Source: Paracoccus sp. (in: a-proteobacteria)
GTDB taxonomy: Bacteria; Pseudomonadota; Alphaproteobacteria; Rhodobacterales; Rhodobacteraceae
Length of the DNA: 64,000 bases
Reading direction: 5' to 3'
Assembly (NCBI RefSeq): GCF_030538755.1
Contig: NZ_JAUNTJ010000013.1
Coordinates: 19,103 to 83,102, forward strand
The translations under genes were made by a program, and so were the position numbers. Within the stretch, counting starts at the first letter, position 1, and each line of letters opens with the position of its first letter. Under the pieces are notes generated by a model. It worked only from the letters and a program-made list of their open reading frames with translations. It did not search any database and was not told the origin of the DNA. Below are positions 45,055-54,394 of this stretch, piece after piece.

Positions 45055-45438
45055 TCAGTTAAGGGGACTGGGAGTGATGGCTGCATAAACCGATGCCACA
45101 CTAAATGAGCTGACGATATATGCCAGAACGATGCCAAACAAAAAACCGATCCAGACTAGCACACCCCACCAGCGGCGCGTTGCACAGAGATAGACCAGCA
45201 ACCCCAACGGTGTCAGCAAGATTGTCAGCAGCCGTGTGCCGCTACCGACCGTCTGGCCGCGCTGATCCGCATCTGCGCGCTGCCATAAAACGCACAGCAC
45301 GACGATCCCGACCATTTGAATGAAATCATTCCATGTATAGGTCGGCATTGTATCCATGTCGGGCCAGAATGTCCTGTCGATTACCGCACCGATGGCGACG
45401 TAAACGAGAAGCAGCACATAGATTTGCCAAGGCTTCAT
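45055..45438 (-). CDS. Small polytopic membrane protein coupled to guaA
   Basis: A 127-residue protein with about four helices ([62 protein letters not shown]). Its ATG overlaps the guaA stop codon (ATGA), so it is translationally coupled. The region around it has a more AT-rich 3' end than its neighbours, hinting at recent arrival or relaxed constraint. No family recognised. Confidence 0.62.
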   Translation of the reverse strand: MKPWQIYVLLLVYVAIGAVIDRTFWPDMDTMPTYTWNDFIQMVGIVVLCVLWQRADADQRGQTVGSGTRLLTILLTPLGLLVYLCATRRWWGVLVWIGFLFGIVLAYIVSSFSVASVYAAITPSPLN

Positions 45439-46991
45439 TCCCACTCGATCGTTCCCGGCGGTTTCGAGGTAATATCATAGGTCACGCGGTTGATCCCGCG
45501 CACCTCGTTGATGATCCGGGTCGCCGTTTCGCCAAGGAAATCATGGCTGAACGGGTAATAATCCGCCGTCATCCCATCGACCGAGGTCACGGCCCGCAGC
45601 GCGCAGGCATAGTCATAGGTGCGCCCGTCGCCCATCACGCCGACGGTTTTCACCGGCAGAATGGCGACGAAAGCCTGCCAGATGTCGTCATACAGCCCGT
45701 GCTTGCGGATCTGGTCGATAAAGACGGCATCGGCGCGGCGCAGGATCTCCAGCTTGTCGCGGGTGATCTCGCCGGGGCAGCGGATGGCAAGGCCGGGGCC
45801 GGGGAAGGGGTGGCGGCCGATGAATTTGTCCGGCAGGCCCAGCTCGCGGCCAAGGGCGCGCACTTCGTCCTTGAACAGTTCGCGCAGCGGTTCGACCAGC
45901 TTCAGCCCCATCTTCTCGGGCAGACCGCCGACATTGTGGTGCGATTTGATCGTGACCGAAGGCCCGCCGCTAAACGACACGCTTTCGATCACATCGGGGT
46001 AAAGCGTGCCCTGGGCCAGAAACTCGGCACCCTCGATCTTGCTGGCCTCGCGCTGGAACACGTCGATGAACAGCTTGCCGATGGTCTTGCGCTTGACCTC
46101 GGGGTCGGAAACGCCCTCAAGCGCGCCGATGAACAGGTCGGATTCCTCGGCATGGATCAGCGGGATGTTGTAATGGTCGCGGAACATGGTCACGACCTCA
46201 TCGGCTTCGTTCAGCCGCAGCAACCCGTGATCGACAAAGACGCAGGTCAACTGGTCGCCAATCGCCTCGTGGATCAGCACGGCGGCGACGGATGAATCAA
46301 CCCCGCCCGACAGACCGCAGATCACCCGCTTGTCGCCCACCTGTTCGCGGATCTTCGCAATCGCATCGTCGCGATAGCTGGCCATGGTCCAGTCGCCGCT
46401 GAACCCGGCCAGACGCACGAAATTGGCAAACAGATCGGCACCGCGCGGGGTGTGATGCACCTCGGGGTGGAACTGCACGGCAAAGAAATTGCGCGCCACA
46501 TCCGCCGTGATCGCATAGGGCGCACCGGGCGAGGTGCCGTAAACCGCAAAGCCGGGGGCCAGCCGCGATACATGATCGCCATGGCTCATCCAGACCTGTT
46601 CGCGCCCGTCGTCGAACCAGCCCTCTAACAGCGGCAGGCTGTCATCGGCGGGCGTCACGAAGGCGCGACCGAATTCGGCGGTGCCATCGCCGCTTTCGAC
46701 CAGCCCGCCCAGTTCCTGCATCATCACCTGCTGGCCATAGCAGATGCCCAGAATCGGCACGCCCATTTCAAAGGCCAGACGCGGCGGGCGTGGGCTGCCC
46801 TCGCGCGTTACGCTGTCAGGACCGCCCGAAAAGATGATCGCGCGCGGGGCAAAGCCGCGCAGGAAATCCTCGGTCACGTTCTGATAGGGGTGAATTTCGC
46901 AATAGACATTCAACTCGCGCAGACGCCGCGCAATAAGCTGCGTCACCTGAGAGCCAAAGTCGATGATAAGAAGGCGCTGATGCTGGGTCAT
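45435..46991 (-). CDS. guaA: GMP synthase (glutamine-hydrolysing)
   Basis: Amidates XMP to GMP using glutamine and ATP. It has 518 residues. A class I glutamine amidotransferase N-domain has nucleophile Cys in [12 protein letters not shown] and the His-Glu pair in QFHPEVHHT. The ATP pyrophosphatase domain has P-loop [14 protein letters not shown]. The C-terminal dimerisation domain carries [19 protein letters not shown] and ends GTIEWE. Monocistronic apart from the coupled small membrane protein. Confidence 0.96.
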   Translation of the reverse strand: MTQHQRLLIIDFGSQVTQLIARRLRELNVYCEIHPYQNVTEDFLRGFAPRAIIFSGGPDSVTREGSPRPPRLAFEMGVPILGICYGQQVMMQELGGLVESGDGTAEFGRAFVTPADDSLPLLEGWFDDGREQVWMSHGDHVSRLAPGFAVYGTSPGAPYAITADVARNFFAVQFHPEVHHTPRGADLFANFVRLAGFSGDWTMASYRDDAIAKIREQVGDKRVICGLSGGVDSSVAAVLIHEAIGDQLTCVFVDHGLLRLNEADEVVTMFRDHYNIPLIHAEESDLFIGALEGVSDPEVKRKTIGKLFIDVFQREASKIEGAEFLAQGTLYPDVIESVSFSGGPSVTIKSHHNVGGLPEKMGLKLVEPLRELFKDEVRALGRELGLPDKFIGRHPFPGPGLAIRCPGEITRDKLEILRRADAVFIDQIRKHGLYDDIWQAFVAILPVKTVGVMGDGRTYDYACALRAVTSVDGMTADYYPFSHDFLGETATRIINEVRGINRVTYDITSKPPGTIEWE

Positions 46992-47107
46992 ATCCGCGCT
47001 TTAGGCCCGCCAGCCCCCTGACGCAAGAGGCCAGCGCCCCCCGGAACCCACTGCACCCGGCGCGCGTTGCGAAAGATGAATGGAAACAACCATCTGCCGA
47101 GGTCGCC

Positions 47108-47620
47108 ATGCTTTGCCGCTCTTTCATCGCCGTCGCCGCACTTGCCACACTGACTGCCTGCGAAAATGGCGCAATGCCGGGGGGAAACGGTAGCGCGCCC
47201 GCGTCTGCGCTTGCCGCGCAATGTCTGGCAGACCCGGCGCAGTCGCAGGATATGGAAAACGCGCTGAACGCCGCCCGCCAGGTCGAGGGTAAAACTATCC
47301 TGCGCAACCATGCCAACCTGTCCGCCATCGCCCAAAACCACGCCTGCGACATGGCTCGGATGGGGCAGGGCACGGTTGCCGGATCGGACGGATCGAACAT
47401 CGTCGAGCGGGCGCGGGCCGTCAGCTATCCGACCTGCGGCGTGGTGCAGCTTGTCACCGTCGGCGGCACCCCGACGCAGGTCGTCAACCGCTGGCTGGCA
47501 TCGAAACCGCATCGCGAACAGGTGCTGGGGCAACTGTCCACCGACATCGGCGCGGGCGTGACCATCGGTCCCGATGGCCGCCAATGGTGGAGCGTGGTGA
47601 TGGGCCACGACTGCCGCTAA
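47108..47620 (+). CDS. CAP/SCP-domain lipoprotein
   Basis: A 170-residue lipoprotein with lipobox LTAC (Cys18) and a Gly/Ser/Ala linker. A CAP (SCP/PR1-like) domain follows (about 40-170) with NHANLSAIAQNHACDMARMG, VVNRWLASKPHREQVLG and WWSVVMGHDC. The His residues of the CAP cavity appear kept. Bacterial CAP proteins are extracytoplasmic and of varied function. Divergent from guaA with 116 nt between. Confidence 0.8.
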   Translation: MLCRSFIAVAALATLTACENGAMPGGNGSAPASALAAQCLADPAQSQDMENALNAARQVEGKTILRNHANLSAIAQNHACDMARMGQGTVAGSDGSNIVERARAVSYPTCGVVQLVTVGGTPTQVVNRWLASKPHREQVLGQLSTDIGAGVTIGPDGRQWWSVVMGHDCR

Positions 47621-47650
47621 CCACAACAGCCCGTCTTTCGTTTGCAAATA

Positions 47651-47693
47651 TCCCGCGGGGGTCTGGGGGCGCGAAGCCCCCAGCGTCGCGGGA
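47651..47693. repeat. Nested palindromic intergenic element (TATCCCG type)
   Basis: An outer 7-bp stem (TCCCGCG / CGCGGGA) encloses an inner 8-bp stem (CTGGGGGC / GCCCCCAG), preceded by TTTGCAAATA. It lies between convergent CAP and livM genes, so it is suited to bidirectional termination. Similar AAATATCCC/GGGGGC elements recur between genes in Rhodobacterales (from memory). Confidence 0.6.
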
Positions 47694-47701
47694 CGCAACC
47701 C

Positions 47702-49048
47702 TTACTTTTCCGGCAGCAACCCGCGGGGCGAGAACCGCAGCACCAGCAGCAACACCACCCCCATCGCGATAAAGCGCATATGCGGCGCGCTGCCCAGCAA
47801 TTGCTGTTTTACCGTGCCATCGGGCAGGGGCAGGGTCAGCACGCCGATCAGTTGCGGCCCCCAGACCTCGACCTTGATCCAGATGAACCAGATCAGCACT
47901 GCGCCCAGCACGGAACCCCAGTTGTTACCCGATCCACCGACGATCACCATCACCCAGATCAAAAAGGTATAGCGCAAGGGGTTATAGCCCGTGGGCGCCA
48001 TCAGCCCGTCCAGCGTCACCATCATCGCCCCGGCCATGCCGATGACCGCCGACCCGATGATGAACACCTGCAAATGCCGCGAAGTGACGTTCTTGCCCAT
48101 CGCCTCGGCGGCGGTTTCATTGTCGCGGATGGCGCGCATCATCCGGCCCCAGGGCGATTTCAGCGCCAGTTCCGCCAGCAGGATCAGCAGCAGCAGCACG
48201 ACAAGGAACAGCAGCATATAGCACAGCTTGACCCAGATCCCTGACGCCTCGGCCACGGTAAAACCCCAGCTGGCGGCAAAGTCCTGAAACTGCGGATTAC
48301 GCTGAAGCGCGATCTCATAGGGGACCGGGCGCGGGATCGAGGTGATGTTCTTGACCCCGCGCGCCAGCCATTCCTCGTTGCGCAGAACGGCGACGATGAT
48401 TTCACCGATGCCCAGTGTGGCGATGGCCAGATAATCGGACCGCAGCCCCAGCGCGACCTTGCCCACGCCCCATGCGGCGGCGGCGGCGAACAGCCCGCCC
48501 ACCGGCCACGCCAGCAGCACCGGCAGACCCAGCCCGCCGATATTGCCGAACCGTGCCGACTGGTTGGCCTCGATCGCTGTCACGGCGGGGTCAAAGATGG
48601 TGCGGAACAGGAAAAACCCCACGATCAGCACGGTGGCGACAGCCAGCCCGCGCAGCCTGCCCTTGGGCATCCGGCCCCAGACTTGCGCGGCCAGCACCAG
48701 CGCCCCCAGCCCCACGGCCAGCGACAGCAACAGGCGCGGCCCGCCCGCAGCCCACGCCCCCTCGACCGGCGGCAGCGAGATCAGCACAGGCGCCAGCCCG
48801 CCGATGGCCAGAAACCCGACCACGCCCGAGTTGAACAGCCCGGCATAGCCCCATTGCATGTTCACGCCCAAGGCCATGATGGCCGAAATCAGCCCCATGT
48901 TCAGAATGGCCAGCGACGTGTTCCATGACCCCGAAAACAGGCTGTTGTTCAGGGTGCCTTCCAGCACGAACAGGATGGCGAGAACCGCAAACAGAACCGG
49001 CGCGCGCAGCGGGCTGGATGCGGTATTTGCCTGACGATTTCCCGACAT
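47702..49048 (-). CDS. livM: Branched-chain amino-acid ABC permease LivM
   Basis: Inner-membrane permease of the Liv (HAAT) system, 448 residues with around ten helices. The N-terminal core includes GLISAIMALGVNMQWGYAG. The EAA-like cytoplasmic loop is ALKSPWGRMMRAIRDNETAAEAMGKN, contacting the ATPases. WVMVIVGGSGNNWGSVLGAV is near the C-terminus. It is longer than E. coli LivM because of an N-terminal extension and a cytoplasmic insertion (about 120-170). Order on the minus strand is livK-livG-livF-micropeptide-livH-livM. Confidence 0.9.
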   Translation of the reverse strand: MSGNRQANTASSPLRAPVLFAVLAILFVLEGTLNNSLFSGSWNTSLAILNMGLISAIMALGVNMQWGYAGLFNSGVVGFLAIGGLAPVLISLPPVEGAWAAGGPRLLLSLAVGLGALVLAAQVWGRMPKGRLRGLAVATVLIVGFFLFRTIFDPAVTAIEANQSARFGNIGGLGLPVLLAWPVGGLFAAAAAWGVGKVALGLRSDYLAIATLGIGEIIVAVLRNEEWLARGVKNITSIPRPVPYEIALQRNPQFQDFAASWGFTVAEASGIWVKLCYMLLFLVVLLLLILLAELALKSPWGRMMRAIRDNETAAEAMGKNVTSRHLQVFIIGSAVIGMAGAMMVTLDGLMAPTGYNPLRYTFLIWVMVIVGGSGNNWGSVLGAVLIWFIWIKVEVWGPQLIGVLTLPLPDGTVKQQLLGSAPHMRFIAMGVVLLLVLRFSPRGLLPEK

Positions 49049-49059
49049 GTTCAGCCCCC

Positions 49060-50067
49060 TTACACGGATTTGCCACGGAACAGCCCGGTCGGGCGGAACA
49101 GCAGAACGGCGATCAGAATGATAAAGCTGACCGCGAATTTATACTCGGTGGACAGCAGTTGCAGCAGCCCGCCCGGTTGCCAGTCGGGGAACAGGTATCC
49201 CGCAACCTTGACCCATGGATAGGTGATCGCCACCTCGGAAAAGGCGACGATAAAGCCGCCCGCGATGGCCCCCACCGGGCTGCCCAGACCGCCGACGATG
49301 GCGGCGGCAAAGATCGGCAGCAGGATCTGGAAATAGTTGAAGGCCTTGAACGACTTGTCCAGGCCATACAGCGTGCCGGCAATGGTCATCAGCGCGGCGG
49401 CGATGATCCATGTCTGGCGCACCACCTGTTCCGGGTCGATGCCCGACAGCAGCGCCAGATCCTCGTTATCGGAATAGGCGCGCATCGCCTTGCCCGACCG
49501 GGTGCGATTCAGAAACCAGAACAGCGCGGCGACGACCAGAAAGGCGACCACGACGGTCAACGCTTGTGTGCTGCGCAGCGCCAGACCCTCGCTCAGCCCG
49601 GTCAGTTCGCGGAATTCGCGCACACTGATGACGAACCGTGCACCGTCGTCAAAGCGGATTTCGTCCACGCCGATGACCAGACGGGTCAGGCCGTTCATGA
49701 TGAACATCACCCCGACCGAGGCCATCACCAGAATGATCGGCGGCGATTTCCTGGCGCGATAGAACCGATAGACCGCGCGATCCGTCCCCAGCACCAGCAG
49801 GGCCGTGGCGGCGATCCCCAAGGGCAGCGCCAGCAGCGCGGTGGGCAGCGGGCCAAGGCTGATGCCCATGGATTGCAGCCACCATGTGAACAGGATCACC
49901 ATGGCGGTGCCGAATGCCATGGTGTCGCCATGGGCAAAGTTCGAAAACCGCAAGATGCCATAGATCAGCGTCACCCCCAATGCGCCAAGCGCCAACTGCG
50001 CCCCGTATGCCGCAGCAGGAATGAAAACGAAGTTAAGAAAGGCGACAAGCGCGTTCAGAATATCCAT
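49060..50067 (-). CDS. livH: Branched-chain amino-acid ABC permease LivH
   Basis: A 335-residue permease partner of LivM, with about eight helices. Conserved blocks: QLALGALGVTLIYGILRFSN, ASVGVMFIMNGLTRLVIG, the coupling loop RTRSGKAMRAYSDNEDLALL and AIVGGLGSPVGAIAGGFIV. The start at 50067 is fixed by an excellent Shine-Dalgarno (AGGAGG) and by a TGATG overlap with the micro-protein gene. The open frame reaching 50127 runs inside that gene. Confidence 0.92.
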   Translation of the reverse strand: MDILNALVAFLNFVFIPAAAYGAQLALGALGVTLIYGILRFSNFAHGDTMAFGTAMVILFTWWLQSMGISLGPLPTALLALPLGIAATALLVLGTDRAVYRFYRARKSPPIILVMASVGVMFIMNGLTRLVIGVDEIRFDDGARFVISVREFRELTGLSEGLALRSTQALTVVVAFLVVAALFWFLNRTRSGKAMRAYSDNEDLALLSGIDPEQVVRQTWIIAAALMTIAGTLYGLDKSFKAFNYFQILLPIFAAAIVGGLGSPVGAIAGGFIVAFSEVAITYPWVKVAGYLFPDWQPGGLLQLLSTEYKFAVSFIILIAVLLFRPTGLFRGKSV

Positions 50068-50213
50068 CAGGTCGCCTCCTTGCAGGTGCCGATACAGGTC
50101 GTCGGTGCGCATTCGGTCTCGACGCATTCGGTTTCAAAGGCGCAGTCAAAGGAGCGATCATCCGCCAGCACCGGCAAGGGGGCCAGAAGGGCGCAAAGAA
50201 CAGGCATCCGCAT
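50067..50213 (-). CDS. 48-residue cysteine-rich secreted micro-protein inside the liv operon
   Basis: A short gene: signal peptide MRMPVLCALLAPLPVLA, then a mature peptide of about 31 residues (start DDRSFDCAFETEC, then VETECAPTTCIGTC) with five cysteines spaced like a knotted or metal-binding peptide. Its ATG is 3 nt after the livF stop, and its TGA shares an A with the livH ATG, so it is embedded in the operon. The N-terminal part resembles longer periplasmic proteins of about 130 residues I recall from Rhodobacterales, so it may be a truncated remnant. Confidence 0.6.
   Translation of the reverse strand: MRMPVLCALLAPLPVLADDRSFDCAFETECVETECAPTTCIGTCKEAT
50075..50080 (-). promoter_or_regulatory. 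Strong Shine-Dalgarno of livH
   Basis: AGGAGG lies 7 nt before the livH ATG and within the last codons of the micro-protein (Lys-Glu-Ala). Its position decides the livH start. Confidence 0.75.
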
Positions 50214-50216
50214 CGC

Positions 50217-51047
50217 TTAGCCCCCCAGAAAGGTGCGCCGCACCTCATCGTTGGCCATCAGCTCGCGCCCGGTGCCGGTATGGGCGTTCGCGCCCTGCAC
50301 CAGAACATAGGCCTTGTCGGCAATCGCCATCGCCTGCTGGGCGTTCTGTTCGACCATCAGCACGGGCAGGCCGGTGCGGGCGATTTCGATGATGCGGTCG
50401 AACAATTCGTCCATCACGATGGGCGACACGCCCGCCGTTGGTTCATCCAGCATCAGCAGTTGCGGACGCGTCATCAGCGCCCGGCCAACGGCGACCTGCT
50501 GGCGCTGACCGCCCGACAGCTCGCCCGCGGCCTGACGCCGCTTGTCGCGCAGGATCGGGAACAGGTCATACACCTGTTCGATGGTCGGGCGGAAATCGTC
50601 GTCGCGGATGAACGCGCCCATTTCCAGATTTTCCTCGACCGACATCGAGGGGAAGATGTTGTTCACCTGCGGCACAAAGCCCATGCCCGCCTTGACCCGA
50701 TCCTGCGGATTCAGCGCCGTAATATCACGCCCGTTCAGCCGGACCGAGCCTTGCCGCAGGTCCAGCATCCCGAACATCGCCTTCATCGCGGTGGATTTGC
50801 CCGCGCCGTTCGGCCCGACGATCACGGCGATTTCGCCGCGTTCCACCGAGATGGTGCAGTCGTGCAGAATGTCCGGCCCCTTGCCATAGCCGCCGGTCAT
50901 GTTTTCGCCGATCAGAAACGGATCGCCCGCCTTGCCGGGGCCAGTCGTGCCGCTGCGGCGGGTGCCGTCGATGGTGCCCATGCCCTTGGTGTTGGTGATC
51001 GAGGCGTCGCGGTTGCCGCGCCCGCCGAATACGTCGCTGTCGCTCAT
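50217..51047 (-). CDS. livF: ABC transporter ATPase LivF
   Basis: A 276-residue ATPase of the Liv importer. It carries Walker A VGPNGAGKST, signature LSGGQRQQVAVGRAL, Walker B LLMLDEPTAGVSP and an H-loop-like VEQNAQQAM. Unusually, about 45 residues of Gly/Thr/Arg-rich sequence (MSDSDVFGGRGNRDASI at the start) precede the ATPase fold, which begins near FLIGENMTGGYGKGP. The ATG overlaps the livG stop (ATGA). Confidence 0.9.
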   Translation of the reverse strand: MSDSDVFGGRGNRDASITNTKGMGTIDGTRRSGTTGPGKAGDPFLIGENMTGGYGKGPDILHDCTISVERGEIAVIVGPNGAGKSTAMKAMFGMLDLRQGSVRLNGRDITALNPQDRVKAGMGFVPQVNNIFPSMSVEENLEMGAFIRDDDFRPTIEQVYDLFPILRDKRRQAAGELSGGQRQQVAVGRALMTRPQLLMLDEPTAGVSPIVMDELFDRIIEIARTGLPVLMVEQNAQQAMAIADKAYVLVQGANAHTGTGRELMANDEVRRTFLGG

Positions 51048-51826
51048 ACGGGCACCATGTCCTTGTTCTTCAGGCCGCGGCCCAGATAAGCTTCGATCAC
51101 GACCTCGTTCTGCATGATGCTGGCGGCCGAGCCTTGGGCCAGCACCTTGCCTTCGGCCATGACGATCACCGGATCGCAGATTTTTCCAATGAAATCCATG
51201 TCATGTTCGATCACGCAAAAGGTATAGCCGCGTTCGCGGTTCAGGCGGATGATCGAATCGGCGATGGTCATCAGCAGGGTGCGGTTCACGCCCGCGCCCA
51301 CCTCGTCCAGAAAGACGACCTTGGCATCGACCATCATGCAGCGGCCCAGTTCCAGCAGCTTTTTCTGCCCGCCTGACAGGTTGCCGGCCTTTTCATTGGC
51401 GACATGGCTGATGGTCAGAAATTCCAGCACCTCGTCGGCCTTTTCGCGCAGGGCGCGTTCTTCGGCGGCGATGCGGCCACGGCGGAACCATGTGTTCACC
51501 AGCGTTTCGCCGGTCTGGCCGCCGGGCACCATCATCAGGTTTTCGCGCACGGTCATCGACGAAAATTCGTGCGCCAGTTGAAAGGTCCGCAGCAGCCCTT
51601 TGTGAAACAGCTTGTGCGGGGGCAGGCCGGTAATATCCTCGCCCGCCATGGTCACGTTGCCCGAGGTCGGCGGCAGCACCCCCGCGATCACGTTGAACAA
51701 GGTGGATTTGCCCGCGCCATTCGGCCCGATCAGCCCGGTGATCGACCCCTTGGCAATGGACAGGCTGGCACCGTCCACGGCGCGGAAACCGCCAAAGTGC
51801 CGGTGCAGGTTCGTGACCTGAATCAT
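51044..51826 (-). CDS. livG: ABC transporter ATPase LivG
   Basis: A 260-residue ATPase, partner of LivF. Walker A is IGPNGAGKSTLFNV, the signature LSGGQKKLLELGRCM, Walker B VVFLDEVGAGVN and the switch His in CVIEHDMDFIG. The start at 51826 (MIQVTNLHRHFGG) is the family norm; the open frame extending to 52042 overlaps livK and is rejected. Separated from livK by 103 nt containing a strong hairpin, probably tuning binding-protein excess over ATPase. Confidence 0.9.
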   Translation of the reverse strand: MIQVTNLHRHFGGFRAVDGASLSIAKGSITGLIGPNGAGKSTLFNVIAGVLPPTSGNVTMAGEDITGLPPHKLFHKGLLRTFQLAHEFSSMTVRENLMMVPGGQTGETLVNTWFRRGRIAAEERALREKADEVLEFLTISHVANEKAGNLSGGQKKLLELGRCMMVDAKVVFLDEVGAGVNRTLLMTIADSIIRLNRERGYTFCVIEHDMDFIGKICDPVIVMAEGKVLAQGSAASIMQNEVVIEAYLGRGLKNKDMVPV

Positions 51827-51894
51827 GCATATTCCCCTGTAAACCTTCGCGTTAAACCCGAAGTGTCCGGCGTGACGCCATTTTCTGTTTGGGT

Positions 51895-51921
51895 GCCGCC
51901 CGGCAGCAGGGGCCGGGCGGC
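51895..51921 (-). terminator. Hairpin between livK and livG
   Basis: A perfect 10-bp GC stem (GCCGCCCGGC / GCCGGGCGGC) with a 7-nt loop, 9 nt after the livK stop codon in the direction of transcription. No U-tract. It may attenuate or stabilise the livK 3' end. Confidence 0.55.
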
Positions 51922-51929
51922 AGAGTGCA

Positions 51930-53111
51930 TCAGTGGAAACCGACGACTTCCAACTGGCCACCGTTGATGACGGTTTCGCGGAAGCTGCCGGCGCTTTCGC
52001 CCGGTTCGACCAGTTCCACGGACGAGGCACCGACGTAATCAATGTCCTGACCAGCGGCCAGCAGCTCCAGCCCCTTGGCCAGTTCGCCCGGCAGGATCTG
52101 TTCGCCCGGCGCGTTGGCCACGTCCATCACCTTGTCCTTGAACGTGGCGGGGTCGGACGACCCGGCGGCCTGCATCGCCAGCAGGATCAGCGCGGCGGCG
52201 TCATAGGCTTCGGCGGAATAGGCACCCTGCGGGTCGAATCCGGCGGCGGCACCCAGTTCGTTAAAGCGGTTGCGGCCTTCGCCATCGGCTGCCGGGTTCA
52301 CACCGATCGAGCCGTCGATTTCGTCGCCAAAGCGTTCGGCCAGCGGGTCGCCGATCATCCCGTCGGGAAAGATAAAGCGGTCGAACGACCCGGTATCCAG
52401 CGCCGCGCGGGTGACGCCGGAACCGCCCTGATCGACGTAACCGGCGACGACCAGCACATCACCACCAGCAGCGGCCAGTGCCGCAACCTCGGCCGAATAG
52501 TCGGCTTTGCCATCGTCATGCGCGGCGGTGATCGTCACCGTGCCGCCTGCATTCTGGAAGGCGGTGGCAAAGCTGTCGGCCAGCCCCTTGCCGTAATCGT
52601 TGTTGGTATAGGTGACGGCGGCGCTTTCGATGCCCTTGCTGCGCGCGATCTGTGCCATCACTTCGCCCTGACGGGCATCCGACGGCGCGGTGCGGAAGAA
52701 CAACCCGTTATCCGCAATGTCGGTCAGCGCCGGAGACGTGGCCGAGGGCGATACCATCAGCACACCGTTGGGCATCGCCACCCGTTCCAGCGTGGCGATG
52801 GTTTCGCCCGAACACTGGCCGCCAACCATGGCGCGCACGCCTTCGCTGACCAGACGTTCTGCGGCGGAAACCGCGGCGGCGGCGTCGATGCAGGTGGTGT
52901 CGCCGCGCACCGAAGTCACGGTCGAGCCGCCCAGCAGCAGGCCGGAATCGCTGACCTCTTTCATGGCGGCTTCGGCACCGGCGGCGATGTCGGGTGCCAT
53001 GGATTCCAGCGGCCCGGTAAAGGCCAATTGCGTGCCGATCTTGATTTCCTCGGCGTTAACCAGACCGGCCGTCATCATGCAAGCGGTCGTGGCAAGAAGC
53101 AGTTTTTTCAT
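51930..53111 (-). CDS. livK: Branched-chain amino-acid binding protein, copy 1 (LivK type)
   Basis: Periplasmic solute-binding protein of the Liv system, 393 residues. A signal peptide (KKLLLATTACMMTAGLVNA) is followed by the two-lobe Peripla_BP fold starting EEIKIGTQLAFTGPLESM. Ligand-site segments include SPSATSPAL and TYTNNDYGKGLADSF. Same length and clear sequence identity to copy 2 (53213-54394): both keep GETIATLERVAMPNG and AAALILLAM. Tandem duplicates; ligands may differ. Confidence 0.9.
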   Translation of the reverse strand: MKKLLLATTACMMTAGLVNAEEIKIGTQLAFTGPLESMAPDIAAGAEAAMKEVSDSGLLLGGSTVTSVRGDTTCIDAAAAVSAAERLVSEGVRAMVGGQCSGETIATLERVAMPNGVLMVSPSATSPALTDIADNGLFFRTAPSDARQGEVMAQIARSKGIESAAVTYTNNDYGKGLADSFATAFQNAGGTVTITAAHDDGKADYSAEVAALAAAGGDVLVVAGYVDQGGSGVTRAALDTGSFDRFIFPDGMIGDPLAERFGDEIDGSIGVNPAADGEGRNRFNELGAAAGFDPQGAYSAEAYDAAALILLAMQAAGSSDPATFKDKVMDVANAPGEQILPGELAKGLELLAAGQDIDYVGASSVELVEPGESAGSFRETVINGGQLEVVGFH

Positions 53112-53212
53112 TCTATCCCGTCCTGTTGGTTATTGAATTACCGTGCAGCTTAGACGCCGCACGGTCGTTGGAAAAGCGGCTTTTACCGCGCCGCGCGGCT
53201 TTTGCTGGTTAA

Positions 53213-54394
53213 TCAGCGATAGCCGACGACCTGCAATTCGCCGTCGCGGAATTCCACCTCGCGGTAAACACCGGCGGATTCGCCCGGCTCGACCAGTTCG
53301 ACCGAGGTCGCGCCGACATAATCCACGTCGCCGCCCGCGTTGATGATTTCCAGTGCACGTGCCAGTTCACCGGGCAGGATCTGTTCGCCCGGCGCATTGG
53401 CAATATCCATCACGCTGTTTTTGTAAACGCCGGGATCGGTGGTGCCCGCCTTGGCCATCGCCAGCAGGATCAGCGCCGCCGCGTCATAGGATTCGGCGGA
53501 AAACGAGTTTGACCCGTCAAAGCCCGCCTCGGATGCCAGCGCGATATAGCGTTCGCGGCCCTCGCCTTCGGATGACGGGTTCTGGCCAAAGCTGCCGTCG
53601 ATTTCCGCGCCAAAGCGTTCTTGCAGCGCGTTCGACACCATGCCATCGGCGAAAACGAAGGTGTCAAAGGCGCCGGTGTCCAGCGACCCGCGCACGATGC
53701 CGGAACCGCCCTGATCGACGTAACCGGCCACCACCAGCGCCTCGCCCCCGGCGGCGGCCAGCGCGGCGACTTCGGCGGCGTAATCGGCCTTGCCGTCGTC
53801 ATGGGCGGAGCTGACGGTCACGCTGCCGCCCTTGGCGGTGTAGGCGGCGGCAAAGCTGTCGGCCAGCCCCTTGCCGTAATCGTTGTTGGTATAGGTGACG
53901 GCGACGGTGTTGACGCCGCGATCCAAAAGGATGTCGGCCATCACCTCGCCCTGACGGGCATCGGACGGCGAGGTGCGGAAGAACAGCCCGTTATCCTCGA
54001 TCGTGGACAGCGCGGGCGAGGTGGCCGAGGGCGCGATCATCACGATGCCATTGGGCATGGCGACCCGTTCCAGCGTGGCGATGGTTTCGCCCGAACACAT
54101 GCCGCCCACGATGCCCTTGACCCCATCGGCCACGATACGTTCGGCGGCGGATACGGCTGCGGCGGCGTCGGTGCAGGTGGAATCGGCGCGCACGCCCGTG
54201 ACGGTGGTGCCATCCAGCAGCAGGCCGGAATCGCTGACCTCTTTCATGGCCAGCAGCGCGCCTTTTTCCATTTCGGGCGACAGCGATTCCAGCGGGCCGG
54301 TAAAGCCGATGGAAATGCCCAGCTTGATGTCTTCGGCGGTTGCGGCACTCGCCAGCAAGGCCCCGGCAGCCGTAGCGATCAACAGTTTTTTCAT
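53213..54394 (-). CDS. livK: Branched-chain amino-acid binding protein, copy 2 (LivK type)
   Basis: A 393-residue periplasmic binding protein, upstream tandem copy. Signal peptide KKLLIATAAGALLASAATA; mature start EDIKLGISIGFTGPLESL. It diverges most from copy 1 between residues 20 and 50 and around 215-270, while the hinge and ligand-loop segments are kept. The Shine-Dalgarno GGAGG lies just upstream of the ATG. First gene of the Liv operon; the promoter region 54395-54545 holds an inverted repeat GTTTTCC/GGAAAAC. Confidence 0.9.
   Translation of the reverse strand: MKKLLIATAAGALLASAATAEDIKLGISIGFTGPLESLSPEMEKGALLAMKEVSDSGLLLDGTTVTGVRADSTCTDAAAAVSAAERIVADGVKGIVGGMCSGETIATLERVAMPNGIVMIAPSATSPALSTIEDNGLFFRTSPSDARQGEVMADILLDRGVNTVAVTYTNNDYGKGLADSFAAAYTAKGGSVTVSSAHDDGKADYAAEVAALAAAGGEALVVAGYVDQGGSGIVRGSLDTGAFDTFVFADGMVSNALQERFGAEIDGSFGQNPSSEGEGRERYIALASEAGFDGSNSFSAESYDAAALILLAMAKAGTTDPGVYKNSVMDIANAPGEQILPGELARALEIINAGGDVDYVGATSVELVEPGESAGVYREVEFRDGELQVVGYR

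Noticed and set aside
50067-50213. RiPP precursor interpretation of the Cys-rich micro-protein
   Set aside because: No modifying enzyme, leader-peptidase or dedicated exporter is near, and it has a Sec signal peptide.
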